Positions 9,861 to 21,345 are shown, counted from the stretch's first letter. The stretch is 64,000 nt of DNA from Aldrovandia affinis (GCA_029706075.1 JAINUG010000018.1:3061001-3125000), one strand, 5' to 3'. Numbers and translations are program-made. Notes: generated by a model from the letters alone, not told the origin.

Positions 9861-10871
9861 ATGGCAAGATGTTTGAGAGCATTGATGGAAAGCGACGAGG
9901 ACAACAACTCATCATGTCCCAATACTGAAGAGGATTCAGATGAAGAGAGACAGCATTTTGAATTTAGAATTGATCCAGCTGAGGACCTAACTGACGAAGA
10001 GTAAGTAACTATATTTTATTTGCCATGTTATCAAATACTCGTGAAAATATATGAATTCCGCGTCTTGTGACTACATATTCCGCTTGTTGCAACATAACAA
10101 ATTGCAACAGGCACTCAAGGTCTATGTCAAAATACTTTTCAAACAGCCTAAAATGTTATAAAAAATCTTATGTAGCATCTTGTCTGTGTTTACGCTTGCA
10201 ATCTGCCAGCAACAGTCTGTGTATGCTGACATTTATTTTATTTCCTTTGTTTTCAAATACTCGTGAAAATATATGAATTCCGCGTCTCGTGACTACATAT
10301 TCCGCTTGTTGCAATGTAACAAATTGCAATAGGCACTCAAGATCTATGTAAAAATACTTTTCAAACAGCCTAAAATGTTATTTAAAAAAAGCTATTCACT
10401 GTAATGCTCTGATGTATTGTGTGTCCTTACAACCTTTTGCTTTTTATGTTTACAGTGACGACGATGCGGAAGACAAAGCACGCACTCCTCCAGCAAAAAA
10501 GCCACACAGGACTCCTACACAAAGGTATGTGTCTTATGTGCATTATTGTTAGGCTGTATGACTTGTAATATGTGGCATTCCTCTGCCAGATGTGATGTTT
10601 GTATTCTGTAGAGATTAGTGTATGTCGCGTCTTGTGACTATATATTCGGTTTGTTGCAACGTAACAAACTGCAATAGGCACTCAAGATCTATGTAAAAAA
10701 TACTTTTCAAACAGCCTAAAATGTTATTTAAAAAAAAGCTATTCAATGTAATGCTCTGATGTATTGTGTGTCCTTACAACCTTTTGCTTTTTATGTTTAC
10801 AGGTTTGTGATGTTCCCTTGTGTCTACAGTTGACCAGAAACTGTTTTGAGAAGTGGCACCAAAGACTGTAA
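9861..10871 (+). pseudogene. piggyBac transposase, internally deleted
   Basis: Exon A (9861-10000) encodes an acidic N-terminus (MESDEDNNSSCPNTEEDSDE, typical of PGBD-type transposases) and ends at donor GTAAGT. Exon B (10456-10524; acceptor TACAG, donor GTATGT) continues in phase with DDDAEDKARTPPAKKPHRT. After the next acceptor, 10803-10871 gives CDVPLCLQLTRNCFEKWH and a stop, matching the cysteine-rich C-terminal tail of piggyBac transposases. The whole catalytic DDD core is missing between B and C, so this copy is non-autonomous yet keeps both ends of the gene. Confidence 0.7.
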
Positions 10872-11344
10872 AAAACAGATGTTTTAATGTTTCACCGTGT
10901 TTTAATTTTGAATTTTTTGTATATAGTTTGTGTGATGTTTTCAATAAATCTTCCAAAATGAAAAAAGTTTATTTTTTTCTGTCTTCTGCATGGCCCACTG
11001 ACTTGCTTACTCTGATGGCTTTTGTCTTTGTCTGATGGCCTTTGAGAGAGAGATGGCCCATCTTACAGATCTTAGAGGTGTGGACAATGAATCATGAATA
11101 TTAAGGAATTAGCATATAGCCCTCCCACAGCCTGAAATAAATGTGACCAGTTCTGATAAAAACAGGTTTTTAGCTATTTAGATCTCAGATGTGCTAAACT
11201 ATTTTCACACCCTTACATAACCAAGACCTTGATGAACAAACGCATATTGGCAAAACAATTCGTCACTATAGTTTAGTGTGTGCTTTCACAACTTTTGTGA
11301 CCGCAGAAAAATGTTGTCTTTATAACTTGTGTGTTTGTAGATCA

Positions 11345-13440
11345 GGCCTGGTCCTGTCCGGGAGCCAAAGTTGGGGCTGTGGGTGGGCTGGGGATGAGCG
11401 TGATAGCAGGTCAGCCACTACGTTGTCCCGGCCTGGCGTGAACTGTAGGCGGTAGTTGTACTGCTACAGGCGGTCGGCCCAACGGTGGAGACGGAGTGGT
11501 TTGTGGTTTGCCTGACATGGCCAGGAAGGTGGTGAGGGCCTGGTGGTCCGTCCTCAGTGTGAATTTGTAGGTACATATGCCAGTGATCACATGCCCAGAG
11601 GCACACTAGGGCCTTCCGCTCCCACACAAGTACCTCTGTTCTGTGGGGCTGAGCGCTCGGGAGGTGAAGGCGATCAGCCTCTCAACCCCACCCTGCAGCT
11701 GGGACATCACAGCACCAATGGTGTCGCATGTAACGAAGGTGGGGCTGGCCAGCTCGAAGTGCGCCAGGACCAGTGGTGAGGTGAGCTGGGAGGTGCACAG
11801 CATCTGAGCAGGCAGGTGTCCAGAGTCAGGGCTGATCGTTTTTCAGCAGCTTGCACAGTGGCGCAATGGTGAGTACTGTGACAGGAAGCGTAGGTAATAT
11901 GCCATCATGCCCAGGAAGGAGGCCACCTGAGAGACGGAACCCCACAAACTCAATGGCTGGGGCGGCGACGACATACTTCTCGCTGTTGAGTGTGAGGTAG
12001 TGCTTGGCCAGTGCATTGAACATGCTGTGGAGGTGCTCGTTGTGGCTCTCAGCAGTGGCCCCATGAACCAAGATGTCGTCAAGATAGATGACCACACCCG
12101 GGATCCTAGTGAAGATGGAGGCCATGATCTTTCGGAAGCAGGTGGGGGCGGAGCTTAGGCCGAAAGCCATGCGTTTGTAACGGAAGACCCTTTTGTGGGT
12201 GATACACGTGGTGAGCCTGTGGCTGTCGGGTGTAGTGGCACCTGGAGGTAGTCCTGGTAGAGGTTCAGTTTGGAGAAAATGGTGGACCCCTGGAAGTGGG
12301 CGGTGAGCTCCTCTGTCGTCGGCAGGAGGTACTTGTCGGGGATGATGGCCTTGTTTACCGCTCTCAGGCCCATGCAGATTCGCAGCCCCTCTGACTTCTT
12401 CTTCACAACCACCAGGTTGGAGATCCAGGGTTGGATGCATTCACCTGCTCGATGATGTCACTTTCAAGCATGCTCTGTAGCTCAGAGGATATGTAATTGC
12501 GGAGAGCCAGGGGAGAGCGGTGGAGGGGCTGTATGACAGGCGTCACCTTCGGGTCTAACGGGCTGGTGGGTGAAAGCAGTGAGGCAGCTCACACCACTGA
12601 ACAGCACGGGCCACTGTTGCTGCCAGGGGGTGGCAACAGTGTGAGTCTCAGAGCCAGTGGTGTCTAGCAGGGAGAAACCGAGGGTGTTGAAGAGGTTGAG
12701 GCCTAGGAGGTTGGTTCCGTGGTGTGCAACATGAAACCTGAAGATTGGCAGTGTCTTCTCTCCATACCTCACAGGCAGCTGAAGGGAGCCCACAATGTCA
12801 ATCTCAGAGTTAGCATAGCCACGCACGGTGGTGGAGGGTAACCCCAGTGGCTCGTGGGAGAACTGTGTATAAGTCATTAAGTTCAGAAGAGACACTGTGT
12901 CTCCTGTGTCTAGGAGGAGGGGCAGAGTGACATCACCAACTATCAATGAGCACGTTTTAAATGCACTCGTCCTGAGCTGACATTATGAATGATTGGTGGC
13001 TGGGACGCTCTAGCTGGGACAGATCTACAGACTTTGTGGAAGAGACGTAGCTTTCTGCAGTTGGAGCAGGTTTTACCATGGGCAGGGCAGGTCTGAGCTC
13101 TTGAATTGGGTGCAGGAGAGCCACAATTCCCACATGGCTGGTGTGGGTGGTCACGTATGGTCACGAGAGGCTAGTTGTATGCTCTCTGTGCTGCTGTCTG
13201 CACTAATGTGGGGGAGGGGCGCCTGTGAGCAGAGTGCACCCGCTGCCTCAGTCAGTGCTAGCGAGTTTGAAGAAGTGGGCAAACTAGCTGCACATTCCAA
13301 AGCAGATTTGACCTGAAACGCTAAGTTTAGAGCTGCTGCTAATGTCAGTCCATCTTTTTCCAGCAACAGTTTTTTCCTAATCTTGTCACAGTTCGTGTGC
13401 AATATGAGTTGGTCTCATCATTTCGTCCTGTGACTGTAAT
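11345..13440 (-). mobile_element. Gypsy-type LTR retroelement fossil, copy 1
   Basis: The minus strand preserves recognisable parts, in order from high to low coordinate: gag end with a cysteine-rich knuckle-like region, an aspartic protease, reverse transcriptase including the active-site region, and the start of RNase H. The style resembles Gypsy elements often labelled K02A2.6-like in fish. No LTRs are visible at either edge. It is clearly broken, with several interruptions, and is a partial fossil. It directly abuts the truncated piggyBac element at 11344. Confidence 0.85.
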
Positions 13441-13470
13441 TATTAATTTCAAAAGATGCATCACCACAAA

Positions 13471-13552
13471 GATTATGTGCTCGATTGGTCTAAGGTGCTG
13501 GATTAAGGCTTCAGTCTCTTTGTGGGTGATGGTTCAAATCCAACTACCGTCA
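13471..13552 (+). pseudogene. tRNA-Leu(AAG)-like pseudogene, copy 1
   Basis: 82 bp, the normal length of tRNA-Leu, alignable throughout: D arm GGTCTAAGG, anticodon arm CTGGATTAAGGCTTCAG (anticodon AAG), long variable arm and B box GGTTCAAATCC. The acceptor stem has several mismatches, so it is probably non-functional. It borders the Gypsy fossil on one side. Copy 2 (16881) is slightly closer to a real tRNA (TAAGGCGCTGG rather than TAAGGTGCTGG). Confidence 0.7.
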
Positions 13553-14813
13553 GTTTTACAAAATAAGATTGATTTAATGAATTCACATGACGCACAGCAA
13601 ATTGCTGCCCACATTTGTCAGAGTTGAGTAAAAATCAAAAATATCAACAATATTTATTTGATTTGACAAACAAGATTTTTGATGTACAGATGTCAGAATC
13701 TTTTCCTCTGTTAGAGGGGAAGATTGAAAACATCCAGTCAGCTTTGAAATCTGCTTTACAACTTTCATTAACAACTAAATAAACAAACTTAATCGTAACA
13801 AAACGGCATATAAAGTATAGCATATCTATGTATTGTGCAATGTTGGGCATTGTAAAGGTGATATACTTCATTGAGGAAGTTGCCTATTGATTTATGATTC
13901 TCTTCCATTAAATTGTATGAATTCATACATTTCATAAAGTTTAATGGAAGAGGATCATAAATCAATAACCATAACAGTTACAGTGAAAAGACCCAACTCG
14001 AAATAGAGGTAATGAACTGTTTGGTAAAATCTTCAACAGAGCAAGCAACTCTGTACCAGTGGGTGACTGTCGCCACCTTGTGGCTATACACACACGGTTG
14101 AATACTTCATTCAATGTTGGCCTGAAATTATTCCACAACATACTTCATGGCTAAATATTGTCCAGTAATGGAACATTTGTGAATTGCTGTATAACTGATT
14201 TATTCTGAATGTTAAATGATATTGCTCCATGACTCATAGCTATATTTGTATACAAAGATTTCGAAAAAAATGATTGTATAAATCAAGATTTATTCATGGA
14301 GAAATAACAGTATGACAGACTTAAGGTAAAAAATACAATTCCACTGGGCTAAGTGTTATCAATCTGAAATGAAGACAGTAGCTAATCATTATGGCAATAA
14401 TGTCACCTTACCTTACGAGATGAAGCACGCTACCCTTAGTGCTTCAGCTTTCTTGTATATTATCACCTTTCCATTATATCATCAAAACATTTGTAGAATT
14501 TCCAGGGCAAAATATAAACTAAAATAATACTTATTACTATTACCAGGAGGGCCATAGCCTTTTGGCACAAGAATCATCTAAACTAAATAGTTAAATTTTT
14601 ATGAATTAAGTGCAATGGGAAATCAATTAACGCCGTAGTGTGCATGGCTGTTGACAAAAATACATTATATTAAGATGTATGAAGTGTCAATAACCTATTG
14701 TTTTTAAACTGGTACTTTGGAGCTTAAATTAAGAGAAAAATACTGAATGATGAAGCAAAAAATGAGGTGGGATAGGGTGTCAGGCCACAGTGCTGTGCTG
14801 GGCCTCAAACCCA
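13553..14813. other. Unclassified DNA within duplication copy 1
   Basis: Apart from the hairpin and the empty TTAA site (13768-13771) I see no gene or known element. The segment is matched by 16963-17195 plus 18763-19670 in copy 2. Confidence 0.4.
13885..13967. repeat. 28-bp stem hairpin, copy 1
   Basis: Two 28-base arms (13885-13912 and 13940-13967) pair completely apart from one G-U position, enclosing a 27-base loop that itself contains the palindrome GTATGAATTCATAC. The total of 83 nt is in the size range of a pre-miRNA or a tiny foldback. The same structure is retained in copy 2. Confidence 0.6.
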
Positions 14814-15037
14814 ACACACACACACACACACACACAGTTATCAGTTCTGATAAAAACAGGTTTTTAGCTATTTAGATCTCAGATGTGCTAAACTATTTTC
14901 ACACCCTTACATAACCAAGACCTTGATGAACAAACGCATATTGGCAAAACAATTCGTCACTATAGTTTAGTGTGTGCTTTCACAACTTTTGTGACCGCAG
15001 AAAAATTTAGTCTTTATAACTTGTGTGTTTGTAGATC

Positions 15038-16850
15038 AGGCCTGGTCCCGTCCGGGAGCCAAAGTTGGGGCTGTGGGTGGGCTGGGGATGAGCGTGATAG
15101 CAGGTCAGCCACTACGTTGTCCCGGCCTGGCGTGAACTGTAGGCGGTAGTTGTACTGCTACAGGCGGTCGGCCCAACGGTGGAGACGGAGTGGTTTGTGG
15201 TTTGCCTGACATGGCCAGGAAGGTGGTGAGGGTCTGGTGGTCCGTCCTCAGTGTGAATTTGTAGGTACATATGCCAGTGATCACATGCCCAGAGGCACAC
15301 TAGGGCCTTCCGCTCCCCCACGAGTACCTCTGTTCTGTGGGGCTGAGCGCTCGGGAGGTGAAGGCGATCAGCCTCTCAACCCCACCCTGCAGCTGGGACA
15401 TTACAGCACCAATGGTGTCGCATGTAACGAAGGTGGGGCTGGCCAGCTCGAAGTGCGCCAGGACCAGTGGTGAGGTGAGCTGGGAGGTGCACAGCATCTG
15501 AGCAGGCAGGTGTCCAGAGTCAGGGCTGATCGTTTTTCAGCAGCTTGCACAGTGGCGCAATGGTGAGTACTGTGACAGGAAGCGTAGGTAGTATGCCATC
15601 ATGCCCAGGAAGGAGGCCACCTGAGAGACGGAACCCCACAAACCTGTGCACCTGGAGGTAGTCCTGGTAGAGGTTCAGTTTGGAGAAAATGGTGGACCCC
15701 TGGAAGTGGGCGGTGAGCTCCTCTGTCGTCGGCAGGAGGTACTTGTCGGGGATGATGGCCTTGTTTACCGCTCTCAGGCCCATGCAGATTCGCAGCCCCT
15801 CTGACTTCTTCTTCACAACCACCAGGTTGGAGATCCAGGGTTGGATGCATTCACCTGCTCGATGATGTCACTTTCAAGCATGCTCTGTAGCTCAGAGGAT
15901 ATGTAATTGCGGAGAGCCAGGGGAGAGCGGTGGAGGGGCTGTATGACAGGCGTCACCTTCGGGTCTAACGGGCTGGTGGGTGAAAGCAGTGAGGCAGCTC
16001 ACACCACTGAACAGCACAGGCCACTGTTGCTGCCAGGGGGTGGCAACAGTGTGAATCTCAGAGCCAGTGGTGTCTAGCAGGGAGAAACCGAGGGTGTTGA
16101 AGAGGTCGAGGCCTAGGAGGTTGGTTCCGTGGTGTGCAACATGAAACCTGAAGATTGGCAGTGTCTTCTCTCCATACCTCACAGGCAGCTGAAGGGAGCC
16201 CACAATGTCAATCTCAGAGTTAGCATAGCCACGCACGGTGGTGGAGGCTAACCCCAGTGGCTCGTGGGAGAACTGTGTATAAGTCATTAAGTTCAGAAGA
16301 GACACTGTGTCTCCTGTGTCTAGGAGGAGGGGCAGAGTGACATCACCAACTATCAATGAGCACGTTTTAAATGCACTCGTCCTGAGCTGACATTGCGAAT
16401 GATTGGTGGCTGGGACGCTCTAGCTGGGACAGATCTACAGACTTTGTGGAAGAGACGTAGCTTTCTGCAGTTGGAGCAGGTTTTACCATGGGCAGGGCAG
16501 GTCTGAGCTCTTGAATTGGGTGCAGGAGAGCCACAATTCCCACATGGCTGGTGTGGGTGGTCACGTATGGTCACGAGAGGCTAGTTGTATGCTCTCTGTG
16601 CTGCTGTCTGCACTAATGTGGGGGAGGGGCGCCTGTGAGCAGAGTGCACCCGCTGCCTCAGTCAGTGCTAGCGAGTTTGAAGAAGCGGGCAAACTAGCTG
16701 CACATTCCAAAGCAGATTTGACCTGAAACGCTAGGTTTAGAGCTGCTGCTAATGTCAGTCCATCTTTTTCCAGCAACAGTTTTTTCCTAATCTTGTCACA
16801 GTTCGTGTGCAATATGAGTTGGTCTCATCATGTCATCCTGTGACTGTAAT
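15038..16850 (-). mobile_element. Gypsy-type LTR retroelement fossil, copy 2
   Basis: Second copy of the partial Gypsy fossil, brought here by the tandem duplication rather than by its own insertion. The same gag-end, protease and reverse-transcriptase parts are recognisable on the minus strand, and it is shorter than copy 1. Broken; no LTRs. Confidence 0.85.
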
Positions 16851-16880
16851 TATTAATTTCAAAAGATGCATCACCACAAA

Positions 16881-16962
16881 GATTATGTGCTCGATTGGTC
16901 TAAGGCGCTGGATTAAGGCTTCAGTCTCTTTGTGGGTGATGGTTCAAATCCAACTACCGTCA
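16881..16962 (+). pseudogene. tRNA-Leu(AAG)-like pseudogene, copy 2
   Basis: Duplicate of 13471-13552 with the same decayed acceptor stem and intact AAG anticodon loop. Confidence 0.7.
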
Positions 16963-17195
16963 GTTTTACAAAATAAGATTGCTGCTTTTTGAATGAATTC
17001 ACATGACGCACAGCAAATTGCTGCCCACATTTGTCAGAGTTGAGTAAAAAATCAACACTGTAATATCGGAACAATATTTATTTTATTTGACAAACAAGAT
17101 TTTTGATGTACAGATGTCAGAATCTTTTCCTCTGTTAGAGGGGAAGATTGAAAATATCCAGGCAGCTTTGAAATCTGCTTTACAACTTTCATTAA

Positions 17196-18758
17196 CCCCC
17201 TGAGGTCCGTGCTAAACTTTTAGATGTTTTTAGATTTTGGCATGGTCTGATATTTATCTCAATTTCATCAATTTAACACACACTTACTCCAAAGTGTTTG
17301 ATATTTTTATTTGAAGGACAATCACAGCTACATTTGTATGCCATCAATAGTTTGGTCAGTATCATATGCAGCTTGTAAATAGATCTACAAACACACAAGT
17401 TAAAAATAGTAAATTTTTCTGCTGTCACAAAAGATGTGAAAGCACACACTAAACTATAGTGACGAATTGTTTTGCCAATGTGCGTTTGTTCACCAAGGTC
17501 TTGGTTATGTAAGGGTGTGAAAATAGTTTAGCACATCTGAGATCTAAATAGCTAAAAACCTGTTTTTATCAGAACTGGTCACATTTATTTCAGGCTGTGG
17601 GAGGGCTAAATGCTAAATACCTGAATATTCATTATTCATTGTCCACACCTCTAAGATCTGTCAGATGGGCCATCTCTCTCTCAAAGGCCAACCTGAGACC
17701 CAAGGAAAAAAGTGTCTTCCAATTAAACTTTTTGTGATTTCATGCCTCTTTAGAGTTAAAACAACCATTTAGATTTTAAATGGCTAAGCAATATTTGAGT
17801 TACCATTTCTCCTTTCACGACAAGCGCTTCTTGTCAGCAGCCGCCATTTTGGCTCTTTGTTACGTTGCAACACGCGGAATGTTTGGCGTCACAACACGCG
17901 ATATTCATAGGCTATATTTTTCACGAGTATTTGAAAACAAGCGAAATAAAATTAATATCAGCATAGACTGTTGCTGGCAGATTGCAAGCGTAAACACAGA
18001 CAAGATGTAAAAAATAAAAAAACAAGCGAAATAAAATCAATAGCATAGACTGTTGCTGGCAGATTGCAAGCGTAAACACAGACATACGATATATTTTATA
18101 ACATTTTACGCTGTTTGAAAAGTATTTTGTGTGCCTATTGCAATTTGTTACATTGCGACATGCGGAATATGTAGTCACAAGACGCGGAATTCATATATTT
18201 TCACGAGTATTTTAAAATATACTCGTGAATATACTGTTGCTGGCAGATTGCAAGCGTAAACACAGACATACGATATATTTTATAACATTTTAGGCTGTTT
18301 GAAAAGTATTTTCTGTGCCTATTGCAATTTGTTACATTGCGACATGCGGAATATGTAGTCACAAGGCGGAATTCATATATATTTTCACGAGTATTTGAAA
18401 ACAAGCGAAATAAAATAAATATCAGCATAGACTGTCCTCTTCAGTTTGTGTTGTTTATGCGGCGTTTTCACACATGGCCCGCGTACCTCCCGAAATTAGC
18501 ACCTCGTTAACATGTCAATAGAAGGGGGCGTTACTAAAAGGTAAAAAACAGAGTAAAAAGCAAGGTTTACTTTTGGTCTAATTAAGCTAATTTTAAAAAT
18601 TCCATTTGATTTGCCAGTGCTCAAATCGGAAAGTCGCGATTCTAAGGTTTCTGTCAATGTTTTTGCCGCGTGTGTATGATAAAATATCGCGAAGTTAGAA
18701 ATAGTAATATACTTGTATTGCTGCTTGGATCGGCGCCGATCCAGCCGACCTCAGGGGG
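17196..18758 (-). mobile_element. piggyBac-family element 2 (non-autonomous, complete ends)
   Basis: 1563 bp between TTAA at 17192-17195 and TTAA at 18759-18762, with termini CCCCCTGAGGTCCGTGC and GCCGACCTCAGGGGG. It lies in the opposite orientation to elements 1 and 4. Inside are repeated copies of the internal module (about 18095-18190 and 18290-18375). No transposase reading frame is visible. Copy 1 of the duplication has the unoccupied site CATTAACAAC, proving the boundaries and the TTAA target. Confidence 0.95.
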
Positions 18759-18873
18759 TTAACAACTAAATAAACAAACTTAATCGTAACAAAACGGCAT
18801 ATAAAGTATAGCATCTATGTATTGTGCAATGTTGGGCATTGTAAAGGTGATATACTTCATTGAGGAAGTTGCC

Positions 18874-18956
18874 TATTGATTTATGATTCTCTTCCATTAA
18901 ATTGTATGAATTCATACATTTCATAAAGTTTAATGGAAGAGGATCATAAATCAATA
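18874..18956. repeat. 28-bp stem hairpin, copy 2
   Basis: Same hairpin as 13885-13967, with both arms unchanged in this copy. Confidence 0.6.
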
Positions 18957-19670
18957 ACCATAACAGTTACAGTGAAAAGACCCAACTCGAAATAGAGGTA
19001 ATGGACTGTTTGGTAAAATCTTCAACAGAGCAAGCAACTCTGTACCAGTGGGTGACTGTCGCCACCTTGTGGCTATACACACACGGTTGAATACTTCATT
19101 CAATGTTGGCCTCAAATTATTCCACAACATACTTCATGGCTAAATATTGTCCAGTAATGGAACATTTTATGACAGACTTAAGGTAAAAAATACAATTCCA
19201 CTGGGCTAAGTGTTATCAATCTGAAATGAAGACAGTAGCTAATCATTATGGCAATAATGTCACCTTACCTTACGAGATGAAGCACGCTACCCTTAGTGCT
19301 TCAGCTTTCTTGTATATTATCACCTTTCCATTATATCATCAAAACATTTGTAGAATTTCCAGGGCAAAATATAAACTAAAATAATACTTATTACTATTAC
19401 CAGGAGGGCCATAGCCTTTTGGCACAAGAATCATCTAAACTAAATAGTTACATTTTTATGAATTAAGTGCAATGGGAAATCAATTAACGCCGTAGTGTGC
19501 ATGGCTGTTGACTAAAATACATTATATTAAGATGTATGAAGTGTCAATAACCTATTGTTTTTAAACTGGTACTTTGGAGCTTAAATTAAGAGAAAAATAC
19601 TGAATGATGAAGCAAAAAATGAGGTGGGATAGGGTGTCAGGCCACAGTGCTGTGCTGGGCCTCAAACCCA

Positions 19671-19695
<25 letters not shown>

Positions 19696-19703
<8 letters not shown>

Positions 19704-20886
19704 TAAGTCTTACCAGCTGGTACTGGATATAGGCAGAATATGAAAGACGCGGGGAAACAGCCTCAGCAGGACGACCATACACAACTCAAGATAGTACTCA
19801 TGCACACCCCTCCACCATCGGGACAAATTCACTTTCTTCTCGTCCCAGCTCAGTCCACTGGCTAATCTTTTTCACTTTTTTCTTCCAGCCTGTAATCCCG
19901 GCAGAAGGATCCGGGCATTCACTGCAATGGATAAATTGACACCACGTCAAACACGAAGCATGTACACAGAAATATATGGCCACCACGAAAGGTAACAAAG
20001 CAAAAGGAAATGCAAAGAAATAAAAGTAAAACCACTCGTGAACACAAACAACACACCAGGAGCAAGACAGCAGCCCTTTGTTCCCCCTACCTCTCCCAGG
20101 CAGGGGAATAACCGCAGACCACCAGAGTGTGAAATCCCATGGCCTGTTGTCCATTAATGGCAGGATATATCTATGTGCACAACATATTGTAGAATGTGCT
20201 TGTGATTTGGTTTCCTCTACTGGGCACTTAGCATTTCTACAGCAAGAAGATGATGGACAGGTAGCACACTGGGAACTAATAACAATTACTCAATGGGATA
20301 AGTTTCATAGGGTTCCAAGTGTTGAGAGCGGTCAATGACCAGGACTAGGCTGTACTGCATGTGCATAGAGCCACAGTTGATGAAAGAGGTAGGAGCATGA
20401 GCTGCACACACCTAAGGTACTCAAGTCCTCACCGTAGACATTTATATTTTTTTATTAATAGTTATATGATAGTTGTTATGCTGGGAAACAACCGAGCACC
20501 AATATAAGCCAACTGAAACTATGGACAAGCTATCCACTCTTTGACAATGGTCAGTCAACCATATGTGCTATGAAATCAAGTGTGAATCTGTGTCTGCAGC
20601 TACACTGCATCTCACGGTAGTACTGTTGAGCACAGTAAAACTGTTACAGCTGAAGTAGAAAAAAATTGTACTGGCCTTTCAGTTTATACTCATAAATACT
20701 TTGTCTGAAAAACATTGATTGTGTTCAAAATCGTATATTATGTTAGTTGTACCTACTACTTTATAACATTGTTAAATGTACCTACTTCTTTAGGAAAGTA
20801 GTCATGGAAATAAATGATGGTTATGACTATTTAAGAGCACAGAAGTTTATGTAATTTCACCTTTAATAGTCAAAATATAGCCTAAG
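19696..20886. other. No recognisable element
   Basis: Mostly unclassified sequence. A 118-codon minus-strand frame (19798-20154) has a hydrophobic stretch and an acceptor-like CCATTGCAG, but nothing identifies it as a gene. Confidence 0.3.
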
Positions 20887-21010
20887 GATCTCTTGGATGG
20901 TGTAACGGTAAGGGCGTCCGACTGGGATTCAATTCCCCAGCCATGCGAGTTTGGCTCTGGCTGGGAGTGCCGCTAGGAAGCAGCAAATCACTGTCTGTAT
21001 TTGAAAACAG
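20887..21010 (+). mobile_element. tRNA-Glu-like SINE, partial
   Basis: Head TCTCTTGGATGGTGTAACGG with a B-box-like GGGATTCAATTCCCC, then a body (TTGGCTCTGGCTGGGAGTGC) shared with the SINE at 31812. Degraded; the tail is not distinct. Confidence 0.6.
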
Positions 21011-21025
21011 TAATATTTCAAATAT

Positions 21026-21345
21026 ATACACTACTGGTCAAAAGTTTTAGAACACCCCCATTTTCCACTTTTTACTGAAATTTAAGTAGTTCAAGTCCAG
21101 CGAATAACCTGAAATGGTACAAAGCTAAGCGGCAAACTGCCAGAGGTAAAAAAAAAACTGTTTAGGTTACCAAAAACTGAAAAATAATGTAAATTTCAAA
21201 GTCATAAAAAAAGGTAAAAAAAGTAATGGGTTAACGTGGGTTATCAGTCACTCTTTCGCAAGTCGCCAACTCTGGATCCAGCAAAAGAGCCCCAGACCAT
21301 CACGCTTCCTCCTCCATGTTTGACAGTTGGTGTCACACACTGAGG
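21026..21345 (-). mobile_element. Tc1-like element remnant (second family)
   Basis: The left end ACTACTGGTCAAAAGTTTTA is a Tc1-type terminus in a (TA)n context. About 220 bp further, the minus strand of 21243-21345 encodes CVTPTVKHGGGSVMVWGSFA, the central motif of Tc1 transposases. The rest of the gene and the second terminus are missing, so this is an internally deleted or truncated copy. Confidence 0.75.

Larger units (their letters stand above)
8982..11344 (+). mobile_element. piggyBac-family element 1, right part missing
   Basis: The left end CCCCCTGAGGTCGAC follows TTAA at 8978-8981, inside the hAT transposase. The element carries a GC-box-like leader, a coding first exon at 9861, three copies of a ~110-bp internal module (10048-10161, 10268-10382, 10625-10728) and the final transposase codons (10803-10871). 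It is colinear with the family's right half up to GTTTGTAGATC at 11344, where Gypsy-fossil sequence begins; the expected last ~200 bp and right terminus are absent. A Rex3 LINE is inserted at 9069-9569. Confidence 0.85.
11148..14836 (+). repeat. Tandem duplication, copy 1
   Basis: This 3.69 kb unit runs from inside piggyBac element 1 (CAGTTCTGATAAAAACAGG) to a (CA)n microsatellite (14814-14836). It is repeated in direct orientation immediately downstream at 14842. Content: the Gypsy fossil, a tRNA-Leu-like pseudogene, a hairpin and about 1 kb of unclassified DNA. Copy 1 keeps an unoccupied TTAA at 13768-13771 where copy 2 has a piggyBac insertion. It also has about 140 bp near 14174-14312 that copy 2 lacks. 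Confidence 0.93.
14842..19695 (+). repeat. Tandem duplication, copy 2
   Basis: Direct repeat of 11148-14836, ending in a (CA)n tract (19670-19695). It differs from copy 1 by a piggyBac insertion (17196-18758), some internal length differences and scattered substitutions. The left junction fuses the (CA)n of copy 1 to piggyBac-internal sequence with a few extra bases (GTTAT, 14837-14841). Confidence 0.93.

Noticed and set aside
11826-12440. 204-codon minus-strand frame as a host gene
   Set aside because: It is reverse transcriptase sequence of the Gypsy fossil and is repeated in the tandem copy.
19798-20154. 118-codon minus-strand frame with a hydrophobic segment
   Set aside because: No conserved motif, no upstream exon and no convincing start; hydrophobicity alone is weak evidence.
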